Of a stretch of 64,000 nt of DNA, positions 11,446 through 22,577 are shown piece by piece. The translations under genes were made by a program, and so were the position numbers. Each line of letters opens with the position of its first letter. Within the stretch, counting starts at the first letter, position 1. Origin of the DNA: Congeria kusceri (lineage: Eukaryota; Mollusca; Bivalvia; Myida; Dreissenidae). The notes below the pieces were generated by a model. It did not search any database, had not been told where the DNA came from, and saw nothing but the letters and a program-made list of their open reading frames with translations. The DNA lies in assembly GCA_027627225.1 (NCBI GenBank), contig CM051029.1:23641851-23705850 (forward strand), in the 5' to 3' direction.

Positions 11446-12058
11446 ACCTGACACTCATGAATATTCCGTATGCAATCGGGATTTATTTATAGATACCACG
11501 ACATGTATCGAGCGTAGCGTAGGCAATACTACAATGTAAATTGATATCTTATTGGTTTAGATATCGCACAGCGCGAATGGTGTAGTGGAACAGATGCCGC
11601 GCTTGCGTTGCCAAGTTTTGAGTTTGAGTCTCGGCATCGAAATGCTATAAACATTTTATTTTACACATTTTGTTGCGGGTTAGTACTCACGTTTGTCACG
11701 ATTTATCCATTGAGTGTGTGATTGTAATTTAAACATAAGTAAATATACTATAAAAATAATTTCAAACATAACAGTAACCTATTAAAATATTCTACATTTT
11801 TTAATTAATATCTCATGATCTGCATATTTTAAGACTAACTCATAACATTAAAAAAAAAAGGTCACTGACAGACGGAATTGAACTCGGTTCGATGACGTGA
11901 AGAGCTAGCACTTATACCACACGACCATTAAATATCACTCTCGCTATCCCGTATTTAAATCTATATCAACATAAATTGCTATAACAGAAACTCGTCCAAA
12001 ACAACGCAAACAACCCAACACACTAACGGTTTGTCACGAAGATTAATGAGTGTCAGGT
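11446..12058. mobile_element. 613-bp TA-flanked MITE-like element with two tRNA-like modules, copy A
   Basis: TIR ACCTGACACTCATgAAT at the left and its complement at the right, TA on each side. Plus-strand tRNA-like module about 11,574-11,639 (TGGTGTAGTGG, GAGTTTGAGTC) and minus-strand module about 11,860-11,928 (TGGTCGTGTGG, GAGTTCAATTCC). No coding capacity. Confidence 0.65.
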
Positions 12059-13330
12059 TACTAATTTCACACTACAATATGATTTCATTTTTTTTCCTAC
12101 AAGGGAAACATTAGCAAATTTACATTTAAACACCATTGAAGCATAATGTATGCATTTCGAGATGACATGTATCCATGCGCATTATTTTGTTATTATTTGT
12201 TAGATTTAATAAACTTAATTTTCCTATTTATGTATGTTTCACATCATAAATAAAAAGTAGATTTAGAAATGAAAAAGAAATAGCCCTTTTTAATGACCAA
12301 ATATATAAGTTCGAGCTAACATTACAACGTCTAATAGAAAAAAAATCAGTGCACTTGTATTTTTGTCCTTTATAACATTTTTTATTATTCATAATACACA
12401 ATCACCCATAAAAACCCCAAACATTTGATAAGCACATCAGCAATTATATTTGTTACGACTACATAACATAATATTTTGTAACATGTATGAATTGTTGTTA
12501 CAAAATGTCATCCTTATATATGAATTACATTGAATAAAAAATATATGGTTGTGTAGCTTATTTTAAGCTTTGTTTTTTATCATTTATTTAATAAATGGAA
12601 TGTGACATGATTGTGGTGGTCCGGTGGGTTGTATCGCTCTCGTTGATATTTAGATCCACAATTGAGGTTTGAATATTGGGTTTATTTAAAATTTTCAAAA
12701 ATAGACATTTTCCAAAAATGTAATATACATATAACTTTGATTTACAATATGATAAGCATGGAATACATGTAATATGTTTTGGCAATATACTTTAACTATG
12801 ATTCAATTAGAATTTTATTATTTTCGAAATAGTGTATCCCAGGCGGCCCTTTGAAGATACATTATAAACAATAACTAATTACTAAGTGACTGTCAGATGC
12901 ATATTATAGTTAAAGCTATCATGCTTGAGTTTGAAAAGTTATGCAAAGTTAAAAATATACAAATCATGAATTTAGAAACAAATGAGAAAAAAATATAATT
13001 ATTATATGCAAAAAGTACATAGTTTGTTAAATACACCGTCAAAGAATGTTTACACTTAAGCCCAGTTTACACGTTTTGCTTTAGCAGATATGTAAACGCA
13101 GAACTGCTTCAAACCAATCTGCTCTTTATCCGTACACCTTATGACAAACACAGATCGTTCTTTCTTGTGTTCCCCGAGGAACTATCCACTCAAGAACCAC
13201 GTGTTTTGCAGGGAAGATATTGCAATATTTTGGTATTTTATCAAATTATGTGACTGAACAAAAACACCTATGAACACAACAACAACACCATCGCTATCAT
13301 CTTTATAATCATCAACAACAACAGCATACA

Positions 13331-13364
13331 ACTACTAATACTACTTCTACTAGTACTACTACTT

Positions 13365-13395
<31 letters not shown>

Positions 13396-13465
13396 AAGAA
13401 CAGCAACAACAACAACAACAACAACAACAGCAACAGCAACAGCAACAGCCACAACAACAACAACA

Positions 13466-13499
<34 letters not shown>

Positions 13500-13505
13500 G
13501 TACTT

Positions 13506-13601
<96 letters not shown>

Positions 13602-13660
13602 TTACTATTACTACTACAACAACTACTACTACTACTCATAATAATAATAATAATAATAGG
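13331..13660. repeat. ACT/CAA/CAG trinucleotide array, copy A
   Basis: ACT triplets with CAA and CAG tracts. The Ser, Cys or Val homopolymer frames are not genes. Confidence 0.95.
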
Positions 13661-14996
13661 TCATTTCCTTCTGCTAAAGAGCAAGTTCTATTTGCTCTGT
13701 TTCGCACAACCGCTAGAAGGCCTAATTTACACGGTATATTTCAGCAGATTTGCTGAGACAGAAATGTAAAAGCAGCCCCTGTATACTGGGCTTAAAAAGT
13801 GCTTTATAAAACTGATCAGTTCTTTCTTTCTTCTTTTCTTGCTTTCTTCAGAAACACGTATAACTATTATATTTGTTTATTATTATCAACAATATGAAGC
13901 CGATTGAATGTGCGTTATAGCTTTAGCACACGGTCGTTGAATTATGCAAAACTCATTTAAATGTTGGTTTATTTCATGGATAAACGTTCGATAACGCTAT
14001 TAAACTTAAAACCTCTGTCACTACAACGCGTGTTATTATCAATAGCTACATGGTATTATTGATCGATTGGAAGCATAACACGTATGATCACTGCGATGGA
14101 GTGAACACAATATATGTCCGAAGACATCTGCCCATTTGCAACGTATATTTGTGTTGCAAATACTACGATTATGAACTATGAACAATTCTTTGTTGGAAGA
14201 AAATGAATTCAAGCAACAATGCGTGTATTACTTAGTTTAAGTTAATTTCATTGCATTGCAGGTGCAGTAACAATTATGGACAAAAATACGCGTCAATATT
14301 CAATATTGGATAAGCCTTCACACTGTCATGCAAGAACACAGAGCAATTTGATACAAGGTGGGAATTCAACGGCACTGTACAGGCAGACTGTCAGGTAGCT
14401 CTTCAACTGTGTAGCACCCTTTCAGACAAACACACGGCTACTATGGACAAAAATAAACTTGAATTTACATTGACAATTAAAAATGTTTCCTTTTCATCGT
14501 GTATGCTTTACAAATGCGCTTACTCTAATGGAGCTTTAAAAGTTGCACGTAAGTATAACTAGGATAATCAGTATGGCATATTGATTGTTAGCTACGTTGT
14601 TTCATTGTAAATTCCAATCGACATATTAAATTGTTTAGAAAACTCTATCTTCTTTGCCAAACAAGTTAAATTTTCAACAAGTGACAAGTGTGACAAAATA
14701 ATACAGAAATGGTTATATTATTTCAACACTCGGGTATTTGTATTAAATATTGTATATTTCGACAGTAGCGACACACCATTCATAGTTAAACACGACTGAC
14801 AGTGGTTTTAGGGTTAAAACGTAATGCCACTCGCCTGGCATTGTTAACAATGTGAAGCTGTGTTTGAAGAAAATATCGGTGATATTTTTTTCGTGTTAAT
14901 TCTTGATTTTTTCGTTTTAAAATTAATCTCGAGTAAATAAGTACATAGTTGTTTCACGGTCTTCTGTATTATGTTATGTCATAAATAAAACATCAG

Positions 14997-15194
14997 ATGG
15001 GAAAACGTGACGAACTATTTCATCAACAAAACGAACTTTGTGAACCCCTGAACATAACATCTGAATCATCTGATTGCGAAGAACTGTGTATCGACGAACA
15101 TTAGGTGACATCAACAGTCCAACACACCTTTGACACATCATCTAGCCCTAATAATCAAGCTCGTTACACCAACTGTAACGTTTTATTTCAATGA
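14997..15194 (+). pseudogene. Tail-like open stretch with in-frame TAG, copy A
   Basis: MGKRDELFHQQNELCEPLN to CIDEH, TAG (15,102-15,104), then QHTFDTSSSPNNQARYTN to TGA (15,192-15,194). Downstream, at about 15,195-15,250, another frame runs into a donor-like gggg/gtaagg. Candidate exon remnant of the plus-strand partner. Confidence 0.3.
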
Positions 15195-15828
15195 CCCCAC
15201 TCTCAGTCCTAAGACCTGGACATCACCGACAGAATATTTTACAAATGGGGGTAAGGATTTGTGTCCGCGATGTCATTCAGTATGTTAATACATAAAAGCA
15301 AAGCATGACTTGACAATAATATATATTTATATGTTGAAGTTAGATTTAGTGAATTAATTTTTTAGCATTATAATCATTAACACCAATGACCACTCATTGT
15401 GTTGTTTTTGATTTAAAATTGAAAACAAACATTATGAAAAAATGAAATTGTAATGCGTTAATTGTGTCCATTGCAGGATGTATCTGGTTCAGAAAGTGGG
15501 AGCTCCTCTTTGTTGTGCAAATGTTAATGATGACACTGTAGTAACTGAGACATGAAATTAAATTTATTATCAAAAAAGGTACATTTTATAAAAGACGATG
15601 CCAAAGTAACACGACTTCATAAACAACGTGTTAGAGATTTATGTATATATAATTTTATTATCAGCCTGCAACTATATCATGCTTGATTTAATACATGTTC
15701 CCAAATTTGAACTATTAACACGAGTGTTTGTCTAGCTTGTGGTAACTATTAGTATAAATTGAATTACTCAAATTTGAAATTTCAACATGTTTCCGTAATG
15801 TTTGACAAGATTTTATTTACAACAAATC

Positions 15829-16300
15829 CAGAAGGCCAAGGCCCATGTGGGCAATGATGGTACGTGTGTATAACACATACATTCAACATCAAAATAGATA
15901 ATGTTGTAAAGAAATGAATAAACATATACATATGCGTATGTATTTGAAAGAAATTAGCAATAAGTAAATAAGGTCGTAATTCAAATCGTGATATCTACAA
16001 TTCACATTTGTACGACAGATTACAAAAGGGCTAATGAGTTGAACAAAGTAAACTGTATATATATACAGTATGTAGATATATGATGGTACATGCGTATAAC
16101 GCAAACCGTCAAATCTACATCGAAATAGATGAGGAATAAAAAAGCACATACATGTGTGTTTATTGCTATTAGTAAATAAGGGTGTAATTCAAATTGTAAT
16201 ATCTACCATTCACAATTGCACGACTAATCACAAAAAACGGGTAATGAGTTTAACAAAGTAAAATGTATATATATATACATATATACGGCAAATGGATGGT
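15829..16300. repeat. Tandem repeat of about 225-bp units, copy A
   Basis: Monomers start near 15,857 and 16,082 (gatggtac.tg.gtataac), each ending in a (TA)n run. The minus-strand Tyr/Ile-rich frames over it are chance. Confidence 0.6.
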
Positions 16301-17906
16301 ATTTAAGTACTATTATCAAACGTTTCCACATGCAAATTATAAACAAAATACTTGTGTTTATTCCCTTACAATAGCACCTATACGAAACGAAACAATAGGA
16401 GTTATAGGGTAAAACGAATATAATACTTCTTAACACATATAAGACTATAAGAAACAATAAACCAGTTTCGAATAAAACAAATATATACAATTATAACTAA
16501 CTAATTAAATGTATAAGGAGGGAACATAGTACCAGGGAATACTCTCGGGTTAAATGAAATAGTAACAAAGGTAAAAAGGTTGAATAATTTCAAGCTGACT
16601 CAATAAAAAGTTGATAATCAAACATTATTAGATAGAAACAAACACAATAACAATCATAAATGACAATAAAACGTTACTTTTCATATGCTGTCAGTTAAAA
16701 TCTTTACAAGTCACCTTATTGCACCTGATCCTCTGAATGTCCTAACGCTATATTTGTAATCGCTGTGGGCCATCATGGTCCTCTTATAATACTGTAATTT
16801 TATTATTGCTGTATTGATCTATGTATTTTACTCTTTCTGCAATTTTCACACTCTTAAATTACACTATAATTCTTACACTACGATTTTATCATGCTGTCTT
16901 AATAAATGAACTTATTATTTATTTCAACCTGTGTCTTATGTAAGTTGGTATTTGTTTTTATTGTTAAGTCGGTAGGATAGCTTATGTTTATATGCGTTAT
17001 CATATGTTTCGACAATAACCACATTCTGTACTTGTGATTTTATTGTGACGGGGCTGTTTTTGTTTGATTTTTAAGGCAACCAAAAGCCAAAAACCTGACA
17101 TGTACTATTTTTGTCAAAAACCACTGGTTGTATTAAAATCACAGAAATGCTCCTTTGGAGACCCTATACTAAATTCCTTTAAATAATTTTGACTAGCTTA
17201 AACGCGACCGTCAGTGGGTTGGACAATCTTCCTTATATGCTACTGAAAACGTTGACATTTATCTTGTTAGAAACAACTTGCCGGATTTTAAAATAATTCC
17301 ACATAAAAGTTTCTTGCGTGACCGCCTACCAAATGTCCTCAGATAACTTTTGAGTGTTAAAAAGAACACCAAAACCATGCCTTATTAGACTCACAGACGG
17401 ATGAGCAATATTTTGCCATCATGGCCCTTTTGTTTTATTTTATAGTTTAATATTTATTTTGTAATCAACGATGAAAAGGTATACATGTCTATAATCAGTT
17501 AACGGATCAAACATGTTTTTAGAAGGAAATCGTTAGGATTAATAATATACGGAGAGTACTGTTGTGGTTTGCTACTGCTCTTACCACTAAAAGGAGAAAG
17601 CGAACTTCACTCTCATACAACATTACCGGTTTGTTTCCGTCGTGAAGTTTTGTGTTATTTCGTGACAATAACGCTCAAAATTATCCGGAAAGTAAATAAC
17701 AGCATATTTTACCACACACACCTTCAAAGAAAAGGCGTGTTATTCACAGTTTAGTTGTTGATGCTTGTTATCGAGTTAGTCATTGCAACCATGCAACAAG
17801 GCATACACGGACATAAAAGCAATTCGTCACTTGATTTGTAACTTGTTTTACAGCGATCATATCGGCACACAGTATAACCAATCTCTTTGTTCGTTGAATT
17901 TTGTTT
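16301..17906. other. Spacer, copy A
   Basis: AT-rich and noncoding. One short open frame (17,569-17,754) has no recognisable domain. Confidence 0.4.
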
Positions 17907-17910
17907 TTAG

Positions 17911-19290
17911 CCCTCACCATCTATGATGGGGGGCATATAGTGTTTGCCCTGTCCATGTGTAAATACGTATGTACGAATGTACGTATATACGTACGTATGT
18001 TCGGATTCTTGACCGGAACATAATTTCGTCCGGCATGGAAGGATGATCATGTAACTTGGCAGACTTAAAGGTCAAAGGTCAAACATAAGAATTTCAGACA
18101 TAGGTCCTGTTCGGAGCATACTTTGGTCTAACACGGAAGGATTTTCAATAAACTTAGTAGATATGTTAGGCATGATAAGACGTTTTTTTTGCGCGCAACA
18201 ACTAGGTCTCTATATTAAAGGCCAAAGGTCAAATATAAGAATTTCAGCAATAGGTCCTGTCCAGAGCATAACTTGATCCAGCTTGGAATCATTTTCAAAT
18301 AACTTGGCATAAATAATACGCATGATAAGACGGTGTGTCAGGCGGGAAAAACGAGGTCCTTAGTACCTAGGTCGAGGTCACAATTCAAGGTCAAGGTCAA
18401 ATATAAGAATTTAAGCCATAGGTCCTGTCCGAAGCATAATTTGGCCCAGCATTTAAGTATTTTCAAATAACTTGGCAGAAATGAGCTTGACAAGGCAGTG
18501 TATTGTGCGCAAGAACCAGGTCCCTATGTCCAAGGTCAAAGTCACACTTAACAGTCAAAGGTCAAAATAAGAATTTTAGCCATAGGTATTGTCCAGAGCT
18601 TAATTTTGTCAAATAATTTTCAAATAAAATGGCAGAAGTGATAGGAATTATAAGGCTGTGTGTCGCGTGCAAGAACCAGGTTGCAAGGTACAAGGTCAAT
18701 GTCACATTTAAAGGTCAAATTTAAGAATAAAATCCTCTTACCCTGTCAGAAGGATTACTTTGTCCAGCATTGAAACATTTTCAAATAACTTGGCAGAAGT
18801 GTAAAACATTTTGAAATGGTGTTTCACGCTAAATAACAGGGTCCCTATGTCCAAGGTGACGGTCACATTTTAAGGTCAAATATCAGTATAAGAATTAAAT
18901 CCTCTGACACTGGCCGAAGCATAATTTTGTCCAGCATTGAATGATGTTTAAATTATTTGGTAGAAGAGTTAATTTTTATGGGAGGTGTATCACAAACAAT
19001 AAACCAGGTCCCTAGGTCCAAGGTCAAGATCACACTCAAAGGTTAAATATATGAATGAAAGCCTTCTGAGTACATCCAGAGCATAATTTGTCTGGCATTG
19101 AAGGATTTTCAAATAACTTTGCAAAAGTGGTAAGTATTATTTGATGGTGTGACACATTCAAGAAGCAGGTCCCTATGTCTGAGGTTAAGGTTACTTTTCA
19201 AGGTCAAAGTTCAAATCATTTTCTAGAGCACAATATTTGAAGCATGCAGGGATTGTCAAACAAGTTTTCAGAAATGATCACCATCACAAG
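17911..19290. repeat. AGGTCA-rich tandem repeat region, copy A
   Basis: Begins ccctcaccatctatgatgg with an ACGT-rich lead (tacgtatgtacgaatgtacg), then diverged monomers containing aaggtcaaaggtcaaa, 'aggtcctgtcc', 'taacttggcag'. AGGTCAAAGGTCA at 18,069-18,081 is a perfect DR1 arrangement of nuclear-receptor half-sites. Confidence 0.8.
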
Positions 19291-20564
19291 TTGGGATGTT
19301 GGAAGCAAGAAAATGAATTATGAAGTCAATAAATCACTTCCCTTTTATTGATAGTGTCCATAATATAACTCATTATTATACATATTATACAAGCCATTTT
19401 GTTGATTAAAGATATTGATTAAAGATAATAAGAGCAAGTAAAGCATAAAGGAACCATAGCTCACAATTTCTAAAAAGTTTTAATATAACTTCCCTTTTCT
19501 GATTTTCTGTCAGTACTCTCCATTTTAATTTATTGGATTTTAAGTACCTTAACTTACTTCTCAGAGTGAGAGTAGACATGTAATAGAAAATACAATATTA
19601 AAGGACCATTCTCCTTTTGCAAATAATTGGTAAGCATATCGACAATGCGGTGCCATGCAGAAACGGCTGCATAGGTGGTGGCATCCGTGTCGTTGAGACA
19701 CATTTTTAGTTTTGACGGCTATTGTGCATTTTAACAAGGTCGGTTTAGTGTCAACGCCGTCAGATTGATCATGTGCGCACTTTTGTATTTGAAGCGTCGA
19801 AAAAAATTACATACGAGGGTAAAACCCAAATGGAGGTACATTGTGTTTCCAAATTGTAATTCCGCCTGTATGTCGGATTATAAGAATACAGTGTTTGTAT
19901 AGTGCCGACAATGAGAAAATTGTATCTTGCTATGTTTTAATAACATCTATAGAATGTACCAAATATCAGTATGCAGTACCCCGAATCAACAATGACTATT
20001 TGATGCGTCCACTGTGTAGTTATGATACACTATATAGTATATAACATACGCGTGTAGGCAGTTGTCTAGGTAGGGTATTAGATGCATGCTTAGCTTAATA
20101 ACAACGTCTCAGCTGTAATAACGTACTGCTTTTGGTGTGATTATATTGTTGAGATTTGCTTTGTTTAATTGATCTACTTAGAGTCAAAGATGCAGGTTGA
20201 AGAGTTTACAAGAATGTACGATAAAGATAATGATGATGATGATGATGATTCTGCATCTGCTGTTGCTCTTTTTGATAATAACGTTCTAGTCGTATAATGG
20301 TTTTCTTATTTCTTGTTGCCTCAAAGTCAAACGCATCTGTTGATAATGTTCAGCTTATATATGTATGTTTTAATACAATCAGGCTCTAATTTAGCTTTTA
20401 AAATCATATACAGCTATTCAGTTAGCTGTTATTCGTAAAAATAATATTTCGTACATGCAAACAACATTATCAAAGAACACATCAAGTCGATTAATACCAG
20501 TGTTCATTATAATTTACAAAGTCTGAAATAACGTTGATAAATAAATCAATAAATATTTGTACAG

Positions 20565-20800
20565 TCCCTGAAAATGTGCAATGCACAGTTCTAAATGCAA
20601 AGTTGCATTTAAACGAACAAAACATTTCAGCAGCACTATTGGAGATATTGTCATAATTAGACTAGTTCAAGGTGGCTACCGCCAACTCAACACAATGTTA
20701 TCGATTTCCTACATAATACAAGGTAATCTGAAACGCCTGTCGTTGTGGCCTTCTATGAAGAATGCAAACCTCCTTTGTGCGTTACTGAATGATTTATAAT
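20565..20800 (+). pseudogene. Fibronectin III-like relic, copy A
   Basis: After acceptor-like tatttgtacag: PENVQCTVLNAKLHLNEQ, then in another frame LVQGGYRQLNT and SISYIIQGN. Looks like an FN3 exon broken by frameshift. Same strand as, and downstream of, the plus-strand Ig exon. Confidence 0.35.
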
Positions 20801-22399
20801 GGATGTTACAGAACTGCTGTCGCCACATTTCAAGGCGCAGTGTCTGTGTCATTGCACGTAAATTGCTGCAATGTATACAGAAGGCGTGTATTTCTTAAAT
20901 TGTTCTACATGGTTCATAGCTCACTTACACAGGTGACCATCCTTTATTGTCAGATAGAGATTAAGTTTTAGTTATGAGAGCGCTATTAACAGAACGATGA
21001 ACGGTGAACTACATTTAATCCAGTTTCGGTTTCACATACATGTTGAATCTTCCGCAGCACGCTTGTTTTGTTCAATACTGTATTGGCTACATAGTGTACA
21101 TGTTTTCATGTATCTTTCATAATTATAGACATTAGTTAATACTTTCAAGAATACCTTTTCCAACAAAACTTAAAATAAAACTTTTGTTCAGAATTGACGG
21201 TTACATTCTTAAATCTACATATTGCAACAAAAAATCCTGTTATTCTGTTCAAAAAGCTAAATGTACTGTATTTACATCCTTATGAGACAGTTTGTTAAGT
21301 TTGATATATTTTGTTATCTATGCACCAAAAGTCGTTTCAAATGGGCTTCTTAAATGTTGCTTTTGTCATAACAAATATTATACTTTATATAACTATCTTT
21401 CTTCTTCGCGTATAGAAACGTCAACGGTCAGTTAGTTAGGTTAATTATAAAATGTCATTTAGTATAGTGCCCGGGGCCAGCGGGAGCTATTTCGTGTGGG
21501 TGCCCCCTCGAGCTTAGTTGTGTGTAACCGCATTTTGAGGAGGCGTTTCATCGATAATTACGATTTTTCTACGATTGTAATTTACGTATCGAGATTTACG
21601 TAGTTGTTAACGATTATACAATTACATAAATTCCGTTTTATCAGCGAAAGTTTTGCAAATGCACTGCATACATAAATATGCGACTACATACATTATGGTG
21701 ACTTCGGTCCGTTTAACGTTTTGGGGCTGACTGGTCGGTCACTATAATGCAAGGAGGCTCTCAGTGGTCTGTACTATTTCTTAAATAGTAAACACACTAT
21801 ATAACATAAAGAGACTTTTTAATCATTTGAAACCGAACGTTTAAATATACTTTAGGAACACGTTTACACGAGTTAGCGTTGTTGTTAAACGTCCGCGTAT
21901 AACATACACATGACATTGTACTGCACAATTTTGATTATGAAACAGCAACTATATATGTTTCCATCTGATTTAAGCATACCATAAATTAGTTTGTGTGCAA
22001 GCATTTCGCGCTTATTTATGAAAGGGTGTATTATTTACAATTTTGCTAAACTATGAGAACACAGACATATAAGCATTATATCTCACTTTCGCTTTTAGCA
22101 ACAATAATTAAGCGAATTGCTAAGTGAGTGTTATTTTTACAATGTCAAATCATAACAACAAACCCTTTTTTTTATAAAAAACAATGTCAAACTAATATTT
22201 TTGTTGGGAAACTAACATTGTAATGTTGATTTACCATTAAGCATTGTTAGAAACTTGTTACTACTACTAATTACTACTACGACTACTACTACTATTACTA
22301 CTACTACTACTACTCCTACTACCACTACTACTCCTACTACTACTACTACTACTACTAATACTGCTACTACTACTACTACTACTACTACTACTATTACTG

Positions 22400-22444
<45 letters not shown>

Positions 22445-22450
22445 TTACTG

Positions 22451-22528
<78 letters not shown>

Positions 22529-22529
22529 T

Positions 22530-22577
<48 letters not shown>

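Larger units (their letters stand above)
11043..14261 (+). other. Intron 1 of the plus-strand partner, copy A
   Basis: Contains the 613-bp MITE-like element and the triplet array. The rest is AT-rich; nothing further recognised. Confidence 0.5.
10988..14548 (+). pseudogene. Plus-strand partner of gene A: signal peptide plus V-like Ig, frameshifted
   Basis: Exon 10,988-11,042 encodes MDRKYLAVLIISCCSCSE with donor gtaact. Exon 14,262-14,548 (acceptor ttgcattgcag, donor gtaagt) encodes the Ig domain. A net 5-bp insertion (a caatatt duplication) near its start shifts the frame, leading to a stop, but the 3' part including F-strand MLYKCAYSNG is complete. This is the reverse of copy B, which is broken at the 3' side. 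Confidence 0.7.

Noticed and set aside
11574..11639. Functional tRNA gene inside the 613-bp element
   Set aside because: Stems are poor, and it lies within a bounded repeat together with a second, opposite tRNA-like module.
13268..13639. Minus-strand poly-Ser/Cys and poly-Val frames (also 39,418-39,834) as low-complexity protein genes
   Set aside because: They are translations of an ACT/CAA triplet array, differ in purity between copies, and have no splice or start context.
18060..19290. CRISPR-like array from regularly spaced AGGTCA repeats
   Set aside because: Monomers are diverged throughout, spacers are not unique, and the genome is eukaryotic.
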